In this document: one piece after another, positions 1 through 5,747 of the stretch
How positions within the stretch are numbered: position 1 is the stretch's first letter
Layout: each line of letters begins with the position of its first letter
Origin: a bacterium
Lineage (GTDB): Bacteria; Patescibacteriota; Minisyncoccia; Minisyncoccales; JANBVM01
Reading direction: 5' to 3'
Length of the DNA: 6,585 nucleotides
Assembly: GCA_030591065.1 (NCBI GenBank)
Contig: JAUVBU010000026.1
Span: forward strand, 1-6,585
Translations under genes and position numbers: made by a program
Notes under the pieces: generated by a model
The model's input: the letters and a program-made list of their open reading frames with translations, nothing else
Told to the model about the DNA's origin: nothing
The model's database searches: none

Positions 1-1
1 C

Positions 2-649
2 ATACATACACATTATTCTTATGATAGCACCTCTTCAGTGCAGGATATAGTTAAAGTTGCCGCAAAGAAAAAGATTAATTGCTTAGCTATTACTGACCAT
101 AATGAGGTAAGAGGCGTACTCGAAATCGAAAAATATGCCACCAAAGAATCAATCCTAATTATACCAGGAATTGAAGTTAAGACTAAGATGGGAGACATCC
201 TTGGATTAAACGTTAAAACAAAGATTTCAGATGGATTATCAGTTAAAGACACTGTAAAAAAGATTAGAGAACAGGGAGGGATAGCTATTATAGCTCATCC
301 TTTTTCTTCGTTTACTCCTTTTAAGGGAAGAGTAGATAGTTTTTTAGAAGAAATCGATGGAATTGAAATCTTAAACGCCTCCATTTTTCAAAGAGACAAT
401 AAAAAAGCATTAGAACTTGCAAAAAAAGAAGGACTTTCTTTTACGGCGGGGTCCGATGCTCACTCCCCAAATTTTGTAGGAAGTGCCTATATGGAAATTC
501 CTGGGAAGAATCTTTCCGTAGAACAAGTATTAAAAGCTGTAATTAATAAAAATGGACAGATTTACGGAAAAGAGATAAACTTTTTCGAAAAAGTTATTGA
601 CCACAGCCAAAGAACTATTGCTAAATTAAAAAACCTTAAAAAATCTTAA
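2..649 (+). CDS. PHP-domain metal-dependent phosphoesterase (5' end outside window)
   Basis: This is probably a cytoplasmic, metal-dependent phosphoesterase of the PHP superfamily, whose members include histidinol phosphatases and TrpH/YciV-like nucleotide phosphatases or exonucleases. The reading frame is open to the left edge, and its first visible codons give I-H-T-H-Y-S, the HxH metal motif that starts PHP domains. The in-frame GTG at 38 would remove that motif, so I reject it as the start. Counting from the codon at position 2, the other PHP motifs follow in order: T-D-H (D32, H33), the E of PGIEVKT (E58), A-H-P (H99) and S-D-A-H (D152, H154). A full metal site therefore looks present. 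About 215 residues are visible; only a few N-terminal residues need be missing. The stop is 6 nt before the phosphatidyltransferase start, so the two are likely co-transcribed. The substrate cannot be read from the sequence. The family is confident, the specific role unknown. Confidence 0.88.
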   Translation: MHTHYSYDSTSSVQDIVKVAAKKKINCLAITDHNEVRGVLEIEKYATKESILIIPGIEVKTKMGDILGLNVKTKISDGLSVKDTVKKIREQGGIAIIAHPFSSFTPFKGRVDSFLEEIDGIEILNASIFQRDNKKALELAKKEGLSFTAGSDAHSPNFVGSAYMEIPGKNLSVEQVLKAVINKNGQIYGKEINFFEKVIDHSQRTIAKLKNLKKS

Positions 650-655
650 AAATAT

Positions 656-1255
656 ATGTTAGAACAAAAAAGAAAAGACTTTAAAGGTGTGGAGGTAAAA
701 ATAGGAGCATTATTCTCTAAACTAGGACTAAGCGCTAATCAATATACAGCAATTTCGCTTTTTTTTGTAGCTTTTTCTTTTTATTTTTTAACTAAAACAA
801 GAATGATATTAGCTTTAGTTTTCTTTCTTTTGGCTGGATTTTTAGACCTGGTTGACGGAGCGGTGGCCAGAATAACCGGAAAAGCAACGAAAAATGGTGC
901 CTACTTAGACACCATTTGTGACCGCTACGTTGAAGGAATCGCTCTCTTAGGTTTTCTTTTTTTACCTCTACCTCAAATTATTTTAGAACCGTATGTGTGG
1001 ATTTTTATTGCCTTTTTAGGTTCTTTAATGACAACATACTCAAAAGCTGCTGCCAAAGAAAAAGAATTAGTTTCTTCTGAGCTAAAAAAAGGATTTATAG
1101 GTAGAGGAGAAAGAATTATTTTAATTGCTCTGGCTATAATTTTAGGTTCTTTTAATCTCTCCTGGACACTTTACCCAATAATAGTTTTGGCAATATTTTC
1201 TAACCTTACAGCCTTACAGCGAATATCTTTAGCTCTCAACCCAAGTAATAACTAA
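656..1255 (+). CDS. CDP-alcohol phosphatidyltransferase, inositol-phosphate-synthase-like
   Basis: This integral membrane enzyme belongs to the family that transfers a phosphatidyl group from a CDP-linked lipid to an alcohol, with release of CMP. The complete signature is present: D64-x2-D67-G68-x2-A71-R72-x8-G81-x3-D85-x3-D89, whose aspartates bind two metal ions and the CDP moiety. Hydrophobic segments lie at about 31-47, 49-65, 92-110, 112-128, 152-168 and 170-186, fitting the usual six-helix fold. The 199-residue length is normal. The later motif G-R-G-E-R (149-153) resembles phosphatidyl- or archaetidyl-inositol-phosphate synthases more than PgsA, which usually has a GKxKT motif that I do not see here. 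I therefore favour a phosphorylated-alcohol acceptor such as inositol phosphate, but glycerol phosphate is not excluded. The ATG follows the PHP gene by 6 nt with no Shine-Dalgarno sequence. Its 3' end overlaps the opposing DegV gene by 27 nt. Confidence 0.9.
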   Translation: MLEQKRKDFKGVEVKIGALFSKLGLSANQYTAISLFFVAFSFYFLTKTRMILALVFFLLAGFLDLVDGAVARITGKATKNGAYLDTICDRYVEGIALLGFLFLPLPQIILEPYVWIFIAFLGSLMTTYSKAAAKEKELVSSELKKGFIGRGERIILIALAIILGSFNLSWTLYPIIVLAIFSNLTALQRISLALNPSNN

Positions 1256-2107
1256 ACAGTCGGGACCGACTAAGTTTCCGATAATATCACTTACTAAGCT
1301 GATAAAAAGAATTTCTGCTCCAGGCATTTCTTTTTCAATTAAACTTTTCAGTTTTTCTGCGGCTTCAATATCATCACCGTGAGTAATAGCTATTCTAATT
1401 TTTTTGTTTTTACTTAATGCCTTTTTAGTTTTACCTTTAATCTCATTAAAAAGAACGGTCGGAATATCTTTTGATCCAAACTTAATTGTTACGGGCTTTA
1501 AAAGTCCTTTTTTGAAACCAAGTAGCGGAAAAATTCCTGCTTTTTGCATTTTTCTTATCCATTCAGCTATCATATGAGATATTCTACCAGAGGCTTCTAG
1601 CCATTTGGGATCGTCTAATGCTACCCGAAGGAATATTTTAGGTTGGAGCTCTTCTAATGTCTTATATATTTCCAAACCTGTCTTGCCTTCTTTAATTAAG
1701 TCAAACGCCTTAAAAGCTAAAAGGGCTTCTCCTCCACTAGCAGACAAGGAATCGACAATAAAAACTTTTTCCTTTTGTTCTGGTTTTAAAAAGTTTTTTG
1801 CTTGTATTGCTGAATTATACGTACCAGAAAGTTTTGATGTAATAGTGACACAAATTACTTCTTCAAAATTCTCCAGCATTTTTTTATAAGCATCTAAAAA
1901 AACCTTAGGTGAGGGCTGAGATGTTTTAGCAAAAGTTTTAATCCCTCTGCGCTCGGCTTCCCTTTGAATATCAAAGGTAGTGTTGCCTGGTAAACCTTCT
2001 GCCTCTGGCCAATCTGATTTAAAGGGAATAACCTCTATTTGATGTTTTTGAACAATTTCTTCTGGTAAGTCGGCCGACTTACACATAATTAATCCTATTT
2101 TTTTCAT
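1229..2107 (-). CDS. DegV family lipid-binding protein, second copy
   Basis: This is a DegV (EDD-fold) protein; known relatives such as FakB bind fatty acids in the cytoplasm and present them to a kinase. I choose the ATG at 2107, giving 292 residues, because it begins M-K-K-I-G-L-I-M and matches the start of the upstream paralogue. The longer frame to 2152 adds 15 unrelated residues and overlaps the upstream gene. Visible motifs are S-A-D-L-P (11-15), K-T-S-Q-P-S-P (61-67), T-I-T-S-K-L-S-G-T-Y (88-97), D-S-L-S-A-S-G-G (119-126), S-G-R-I-S (173-177) and N-L-V-G-P-D (278-283). The last aligns with the family's H-T-G-P-G, so the ligand-binding His is Leu. The usual N-terminal T-D-S is M-C-K. 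No Shine-Dalgarno is visible in the 25-nt gap after the first copy, with which it is probably co-transcribed. No FakA-like kinase is seen in the window. Confidence 0.88.
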   Translation of the reverse strand: MKKIGLIMCKSADLPEEIVQKHQIEVIPFKSDWPEAEGLPGNTTFDIQREAERRGIKTFAKTSQPSPKVFLDAYKKMLENFEEVICVTITSKLSGTYNSAIQAKNFLKPEQKEKVFIVDSLSASGGEALLAFKAFDLIKEGKTGLEIYKTLEELQPKIFLRVALDDPKWLEASGRISHMIAEWIRKMQKAGIFPLLGFKKGLLKPVTIKFGSKDIPTVLFNEIKGKTKKALSKNKKIRIAITHGDDIEAAEKLKSLIEKEMPGAEILFISLVSDIIGNLVGPDCLVITWVES

Positions 2108-2132
2108 ATATGTAAAATATTTTTTATGTTTT

Positions 2133-3020
2133 TTAATTTTGGACCCAAACAATAGCTAAAGAATCGGGACCGACTAAATTTCCGATAATGTTGCTAACAA
2201 AATTAATAAATAAAACGTTAACTCCTTTTAATTCTTTTTCGACCATTTTTTTAAGTCTTTGCGCTGCTTCTTCGGCATCTGTGTGAAGAATAATAACTCT
2301 AATTTTTTGTTTTTTATTACGTAGATTTTTAGTTTTTATTTTGATTTCGTTAAAAAGAATTGTGGGAAGATCTTTCGATCCAAACCTTATGGTAACAGGT
2401 TTTAAGAGTCCCTTTTTAAATCCCAGTAAAGGGTAAATTCCTGCTTTTTGCATCTTTCTTATCCAATTTGCTACCAGATGAGACACTCTACCAGAAGCTT
2501 CTGCCCACTTAATATCTTTTAAAGCTACCCTAAGATAAACTTTTGAGCGCAAAGATTCTAAGTCTTCTTGAATTTTTTTTGCTGTTTTTTTACCTTCTTT
2601 GATTAAATCAAGTGCTTTAAAAGCTAAAAGGGCTTCTCCTCCACTTAGACTCAAGGAATCAACAACAAAAACTTTTTCTTTTTGTCCTGCCTTCAAAAAG
2701 TTTTTTGCTTGCATCGCTGAATTATATGTACCAGAAAGTTTTGAGGTAACGGTGACACAGAGTACCTCTTTGAATTTTTCTAAAGCCTTTTTGTAGGCGT
2801 CTAAAAAAACTTTAGGTGAGGGCTGAGATGTTTTAGCAAAACCTTTAATTCCTATACGATCAGCTTCTCTTTGTATTTGATAGACGTTTTCTCCGGGAAC
2901 GCCTTCTGCCTCTGGCCAGTCTGATTTAAAAGTAATAATCTCTATTTGATGTTTTTGAATAATCTCTTTTGGTAAATCAGCTGATTCACCCATAATTAAG
3001 CCTATTTTTTCTATATACAT
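2133..3020 (-). CDS. DegV family lipid-binding protein, first copy
   Basis: This 295-residue DegV-family protein is the tandem paralogue of the next gene; by eye about two thirds of residues are identical, including the 16-residue stretch starting K-T-S-Q-P. Motifs in order are S-A-D-L-P (13-17), K-T-S-Q-P-S-P (63-69), T-V-T-S-K-L-S-G-T-Y (90-99), D-S-L-S-L-S-G-G (121-128), S-G-R-V-S (176-180), G-I-Y-P-L-L-G (194-200) and N-L-V-G-P-D (281-286). The conserved Thr and Ser of the fatty-acid carboxylate site are kept, but the His of H-T-G-P-G is Leu, and the N-terminal T-D-S is M-G-E. Binding of a fatty acid is thus plausible but not assured. The ATG at 3020 has an A/T-only leader and no Shine-Dalgarno. 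An extended -10 box lies about 25 nt upstream, so this gene likely heads a two-gene operon. It may also receive read-through from tRNA-Ala. Confidence 0.9.
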   Translation of the reverse strand: MYIEKIGLIMGESADLPKEIIQKHQIEIITFKSDWPEAEGVPGENVYQIQREADRIGIKGFAKTSQPSPKVFLDAYKKALEKFKEVLCVTVTSKLSGTYNSAMQAKNFLKAGQKEKVFVVDSLSLSGGEALLAFKALDLIKEGKKTAKKIQEDLESLRSKVYLRVALKDIKWAEASGRVSHLVANWIRKMQKAGIYPLLGFKKGLLKPVTIRFGSKDLPTILFNEIKIKTKNLRNKKQKIRVIILHTDAEEAAQRLKKMVEKELKGVNVLFINFVSNIIGNLVGPDSLAIVWVQN

Positions 3021-3044
3021 ATATATAAGATGTTTTTACGGCTT

Positions 3045-3053
3045 TTTATAGCA
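3045..3053 (-). promoter_or_regulatory. Possible extended -10 promoter for the DegV pair
   Basis: On the minus strand the string TGC-TATAAA forms an extended -10 element, with 5 of 6 bases matching TATAAT. Transcription would begin near 3038 and give a leader of about 18 nt before the ATG at 3020. I see no good -35 box at normal spacing. A second candidate, TTGCTT-N18-TAAAAT, lies further upstream in the same 129-bp gap. The exact promoter is therefore uncertain. Confidence 0.4.
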
Positions 3054-3149
3054 GACTTTAATAGTATTGATTTAATTTTACCTGAAGTACCTATGACTAA
3101 GCAAGAACAATTTTAGAAAAAAGTTTATCTTTAATAGGCTACTTTATTG

Positions 3150-3221
3150 TGGACCTGGCGGGAATTGAACCCACGGTCTCCTCAATGCGAATGAGGCGTT
3201 TTACCACTAAACTACAGGCCC
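3150..3221 (-). tRNA. tRNA-Ala (anticodon CGC)
   Basis: The minus strand folds into a 72-nt cloverleaf. The acceptor stem is GGGCCTG/CAGGTCC and contains the G3-U70 wobble pair that marks alanine tRNAs. The D arm is GTTT/AAAC, the anticodon stem CCTCA/TGAGG, and the loop TTCGCAT gives anticodon CGC at 3189-3187. The T stem is GTGGG/CCCGC with loop TTCAATT. The discriminator is A at 3150 and is followed by CAA, so CCA is not encoded. The first 15 nt are also the last four sense codons and the TAG stop of the HAD gene. It reads the codon GCG, which should be rare in this AT-rich genome. Confidence 0.96.
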
Positions 3222-3878
3222 GTATAGAATATCTTTTAATTTACTTAAAGAATTTATTTTAAGCTCAGTATAGTTAGGAAATTTGTTTTCCCTATCGATT
3301 AATATTGATTTAATTCCAAGTTTTTTAGCTGGAATTAAATCTCTCCTTATACTGTCGCCAATCATTACAGCTTCCTCTGGCCCTATATTTAATGTATTTA
3401 AAACATTTAAAAAAACTTTTGGATCTGGTTTTAATCCACCAGTTTTAGCAGGAGTGAATAAAATTGCTTCCTTTTGTAATCCAGAGGCTTCAACTAAAAA
3501 ACTAGTGCTATCAGTTAATATAGCTTTCTTAAGGGGAATATCAAAAGCTTCTTTCACGTCGTCGTAAAGCTTAAAGACAATTTTTTCTTTTAAAGAAGTA
3601 GATAGAAGGGCAACCTTATTATCTTTTGAGTTTACATTAAACTCTTTTAATAAATCTCGACTTAAATTTTCCCAACTTTCCGAAAAACACATTAGTTTAG
3701 AAAAAAAAGAAGAAAGTCTTTGCGCTTCCCCTTTATTCTTTATCTTAAACCCAAAGTTTTTTAAAAAAGAATAAAATTCTTCGGAATCATTTTTTGCCGA
3801 AGAAGCTAAAGTTCCCCAAAAGTCAAAAATGAGGACTTTTATTTGTTGTGAAAAATTTTGATTTTTTAAATTGTTCAT
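3207..3878 (-). CDS. HAD-superfamily hydrolase with Trp in motif I
   Basis: This is a soluble haloacid-dehalogenase-superfamily protein of 223 residues, probably a phosphatase or related hydrolase. Motif I is V-L-I-F-D19-F-W21-G-T-L, so the nucleophile Asp is present, but the +2 Asp that serves as general acid/base in phosphatases is Trp. Motif II is probably T122 in A-I-L-T-D-S-T. Motif III is K150 in G-L-K-P-D-P, and motif IV is G-D175-S-x3-D180. Residues 30-115 form a mostly helical cap. The ATG at 3878 begins 13 nt after the tRNA-Pro 3' end, with no Shine-Dalgarno in that gap. The last codons GGG-CCT-GTA-GTT-TAG are the first 15 nt of the tRNA-Ala gene. Excision of the tRNA from the same transcript would leave this message without a stop codon. 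The substrate is unknown. Confidence 0.85.
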   Translation of the reverse strand: MNNLKNQNFSQQIKVLIFDFWGTLASSAKNDSEEFYSFLKNFGFKIKNKGEAQRLSSFFSKLMCFSESWENLSRDLLKEFNVNSKDNKVALLSTSLKEKIVFKLYDDVKEAFDIPLKKAILTDSTSFLVEASGLQKEAILFTPAKTGGLKPDPKVFLNVLNTLNIGPEEAVMIGDSIRRDLIPAKKLGIKSILIDRENKFPNYTELKINSLSKLKDILYGPVV

Positions 3879-3891
3879 TTTGATTTTATTT

Positions 3892-3962
3892 TCGGGGTGC
3901 CGAGAATCGAACCCGGATTACAAGCTCCCGATGCCCGCGTAATACCGTTATACTACACCCCG
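3892..3962 (-). tRNA. tRNA-Pro (anticodon CGG)
   Basis: The minus strand folds into a 71-nt cloverleaf. The acceptor CGGGGTG/CACCCCG pairs fully and begins with C1-G72, typical of bacterial proline tRNAs. The D stem has three good pairs with a T-T mismatch at the inner pair. The anticodon stem is CGGGC/GCTTG and the loop ATCGGGA gives anticodon CGG at 3930-3928. The T stem is CCGGG/CTCGG with loop TTCGATT. The discriminator A at 3892 is followed by AAA, so CCA must be added by an enzyme. It lies 15 nt after the CCA-adding enzyme stop and 13 nt before the HAD start, with no strong promoter of its own, so it is probably processed from their shared transcript. Confidence 0.95.
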
Positions 3963-3977
3963 TGTCAAATTAAAGCT

Positions 3978-5510
3978 TTACGTTACCCAATACTTTTTCT
4001 TTGTCATTTTATCTCTTTTAATTTCAATCTCTTTTCTTTCTTTCTTCGCTTTTATGGCCAGAGAAAGAAGTTTTTTGTCATTTACTTTTCCTAATTTTTT
4101 TACTTCTTTTTCCAAAAATTCCTTTTTGTTTTTTTGAGGATCTTCCAAGACATAACCTAAGAGTATATCTAAAATTTGTCCTATTTTAGGCCCAGCTTTT
4201 ATTTTTAAGATTTTCATTATATCTTTTCCATCTATTTTAAGCATTTTACTAGAAATAGGGTCCTGCGATACTTTTTCAATTACATATTTAAGGTGTCTAA
4301 GCTTATAGGGTTCTGCCTTAGGAACTCCCGAGCCGATTCTATCAGCCATTCTTACTTGTAACAATTCTTCCATGTTTTCAGGGCCTACTTGGCGAACTAG
4401 TCTTCTAACAGAGCTTTCTCCAACCTCTTCTGGTGTATAGTAAAAAAGATGGTGCCGAACAAGATTGGTAATTTTTTCAACATCTTTCTTGGGAAACTTT
4501 AATCGATTCAAAATTTTAAAAGTCATTCTTGCCCCAACTATTTCGTGACCATAGAAAGTAGAGTCTTTCCCCTTTCCCCTTTTTGTTCTTGGTTTTCCAA
4601 CATCATGAAGGAGAGAAGCTATTCTTACATATTTATTAAAATCTTTTTTAGCTGCGTAAGCTAGAGCTCTCAAACAATGTTCGTAGCAATCATAAATGTG
4701 GTGTTTGTTTTGCTCTACCTTATAACCTTCTTCTATTTCTGGAATTGTGTGCTTTAATAATCCAAGCTCTCGAAGGAGATCAATTCCATCAGCAGCCTTT
4801 TCAGCCATAATAATTTTTGTAAATTCATCTCTAATCCTTTCTTTAGAAATAACTTGTACCCAGCTAGAATTTTTCTTAATAGCTTGAGCTGTTTTTTCCT
4901 CAAGATGCCACTCTTTTTTAGGGAGAGCAAACGAGCTTAAAGTTGTTGTAAACCTTATTGCTCTAACCATTCTTAGGGCGTCTTCTGAAAATCTTTCTTC
5001 TGGGTTTCCAACAGTTTTAATAATGTTGTTTTTTAAATCTTTTTGCCCTTCAAATGGGTCGATAATTTTAAAACTGGAATCTTTCTTAATATCTAAAGCT
5101 ATAGCATTAATTGTAAAATCTCTTCTGGCTAGGTCTTCTTCAAGTGTTTTTGCGAACTCGATTTCACTTGGGTGTCTCTTGTCGGTATATTTTGTTTCCA
5201 ATCTAAAAGTTGTAATTTCTACCCATTTTAATTCAGGATTTTCACTTTCAGTTTGAACCGTTACGGTTAAAAATTTGTTTTTATAAAAACTATTTGGGAA
5301 GATTTCTTGAATTTCTTCAGGCTTAGCATTAGTTGTTATGTCCCAATCCATAGGGTTTATATTTTTTTTATCACTATCTGTTATTGTTTTATCTAACAAG
5401 AACAATTGACTAAGTAAGAGGTCTCTAACACAACCTCCAACAACGTAAGCCTCAAAACCCTTAGCCTTTAGTTTGGCGATAATAGATGTTATTTCTTTAG
5501 GTATTTTCAT
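3978..5510 (-). CDS. cca: CCA tRNA nucleotidyltransferase (class II, with HD domain)
   Basis: This cytoplasmic enzyme adds or repairs the 3' CCA of tRNAs, using CTP and ATP without a template. It is a 510-residue class-II (bacterial/eukaryotic) enzyme. The N-terminal nucleotidyltransferase domain shows V-V-G-G-C-V-R-D (23-30), the metal-binding pair D55-W-D57, and R-R-D-F-T-I-N-A (129-136). Next come E-D-A-L-R-M-V-R-A-I-R-F (176-187) and E-R-I-R-D-E-F (224-230) of the nucleotide-selecting and neck regions. An HD domain follows, with H302-D303, G-H322-E and R-H-H (352-354), associated in E. coli-type enzymes with phosphodiesterase/phosphatase activity. It is longer than the roughly 400-residue enzymes of E. 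coli and Bacillus, with a lysine-rich tail after about 460. PcnB (poly(A) polymerase) is the alternative in this family. The tRNAs nearby without encoded CCA favour CCA addition. The ATG has no Shine-Dalgarno. Confidence 0.92.
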   Translation of the reverse strand: MKIPKEITSIIAKLKAKGFEAYVVGGCVRDLLLSQLFLLDKTITDSDKKNINPMDWDITTNAKPEEIQEIFPNSFYKNKFLTVTVQTESENPELKWVEITTFRLETKYTDKRHPSEIEFAKTLEEDLARRDFTINAIALDIKKDSSFKIIDPFEGQKDLKNNIIKTVGNPEERFSEDALRMVRAIRFTTTLSSFALPKKEWHLEEKTAQAIKKNSSWVQVISKERIRDEFTKIIMAEKAADGIDLLRELGLLKHTIPEIEEGYKVEQNKHHIYDCYEHCLRALAYAAKKDFNKYVRIASLLHDVGKPRTKRGKGKDSTFYGHEIVGARMTFKILNRLKFPKKDVEKITNLVRHHLFYYTPEEVGESSVRRLVRQVGPENMEELLQVRMADRIGSGVPKAEPYKLRHLKYVIEKVSQDPISSKMLKIDGKDIMKILKIKAGPKIGQILDILLGYVLEDPQKNKKEFLEKEVKKLGKVNDKKLLSLAIKAKKERKEIEIKRDKMTKKKYWVT

Positions 5511-5518
5511 AAGTGAAA

Positions 5519-5524
5519 ATTATC
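5519..5524 (-). promoter_or_regulatory. Possible -10 box just upstream of the CCA enzyme
   Basis: On the minus strand GATAAT (5 of 6 matches to TATAAT) ends 8 nt before the ATG at 5510. Initiation at the usual distance would give a leader of about 2 nt. No -35 box stands at 16-18 nt; a TTGACG lies too far upstream, at 28-29 nt. I regard this as suggestive only. Confidence 0.3.
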
Positions 5525-5584
5525 TTTAAACGTAAATTTTTGATTTTTAGAGACGTCAATACACTTAAATCTTATATTAAAAGC

Positions 5585-5612
5585 TTGTTCTTTTCAATTA
5601 TTTTGCTAAAAT
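5585..5612 (+). promoter_or_regulatory. Promoter for tRNA-Arg
   Basis: TTGTTC (5585-5590), a 16-nt spacer and TAAAAT (5607-5612) preceded by TGC make an extended -10 promoter. The predicted start is near 5619, one base before the mature 5' end of tRNA-Arg at 5620, leaving almost no leader for RNase P to remove. The -10 box lies within a 7-bp inverted repeat, TTATTTT-GCT-AAAATAA (5598-5614). The gap 5513-5619 is otherwise a divergent regulatory region, with the CCA enzyme leaving on the other strand. Confidence 0.5.
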
Positions 5613-5619
5613 AAATTTA

Positions 5620-5691
5620 GCCCTTGTGGTGAAATGGATATCATGCAAGGCTTCGGACTTTGAGTTCTAGGTTCGAGTCCTAGCAAGGGCA
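5620..5691 (+). tRNA. tRNA-Arg (anticodon TCG)
   Basis: This is a 72-nt cloverleaf with acceptor GCCCTTG/CAAGGGC, D stem GTGA/TCAT, and anticodon stem CAAGG/CTTTG. The loop CTTCGGA gives anticodon TCG at 5653-5655. The T stem is CTAGG/CCTAG with loop TTCGAGT. The discriminator A at 5691 is followed by CCA at 5692-5694, so this is the only one of the five tRNAs here with an encoded 3' CCA; chance is possible. It lies 56 nt upstream of the pilin-like gene and may share read-through transcription with it. Confidence 0.95.
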
Positions 5692-5710
5692 CCAAGGTCA
5701 GTTGTTAGCT

Positions 5711-5716
5711 TATAAT
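5711..5716 (+). promoter_or_regulatory. Possible -10 box for the pilin-like gene
   Basis: A perfect TATAAT lies between tRNA-Arg and the pilin-like gene. Initiation would be near 5723, giving a leader of about 25 nt. The -35 position falls in the 3' end of tRNA-Arg and shows no match, so promoter strength is uncertain. The 10-mer TATAATGTAG here recurs exactly at 6315-6324, upstream of tRNA-His. Confidence 0.4.
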
Positions 5717-5747
5717 GTAGTTTAGTTACAAATTAAAAAAAAGACTA

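Noticed and set aside
38..40. GTG at 38 as the start of the PHP gene
   Set aside because: The frame is open upstream to the window edge and the upstream codons encode I-H-T-H, an essential PHP metal motif.
1258..1271. Inverted repeat AGTCGGGACCGACT as a terminator between converging genes
   Set aside because: It lies within the DegV coding region, encodes the conserved V-G-P-D, has no following T run, and a similar sequence sits at the same codons in the other copy.
1605..1889. Plus-strand open frame opposite the second DegV gene
   Set aside because: It is antisense to a well-supported gene, and its counterpart opposite the first copy (2599-2796) exists only because the coding sequence is duplicated.
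2108..2152. ATG at 2152 as the start of the second DegV protein
   Set aside because: The extra 15 residues overlap the upstream gene and have no counterpart in its paralogue, while the ATG at 2107 aligns with the paralogue start.
3112..3149. AT-rich imperfect hairpin downstream of tRNA-Ala on the minus strand as a terminator
   Set aside because: Only about five A/T-rich pairs around a large loop precede the T run; too weak to support.
3283..3567. Plus-strand open frame opposite the HAD gene
   Set aside because: It is antisense to coding sequence with intact HAD motifs; it is a by-product of base composition.
3897..4094. Plus-strand open frame over tRNA-Pro and the CCA enzyme 3' end
   Set aside because: Its first part is the complement of the tRNA and the rest is antisense to the enzyme; there is no promoter or family signal.
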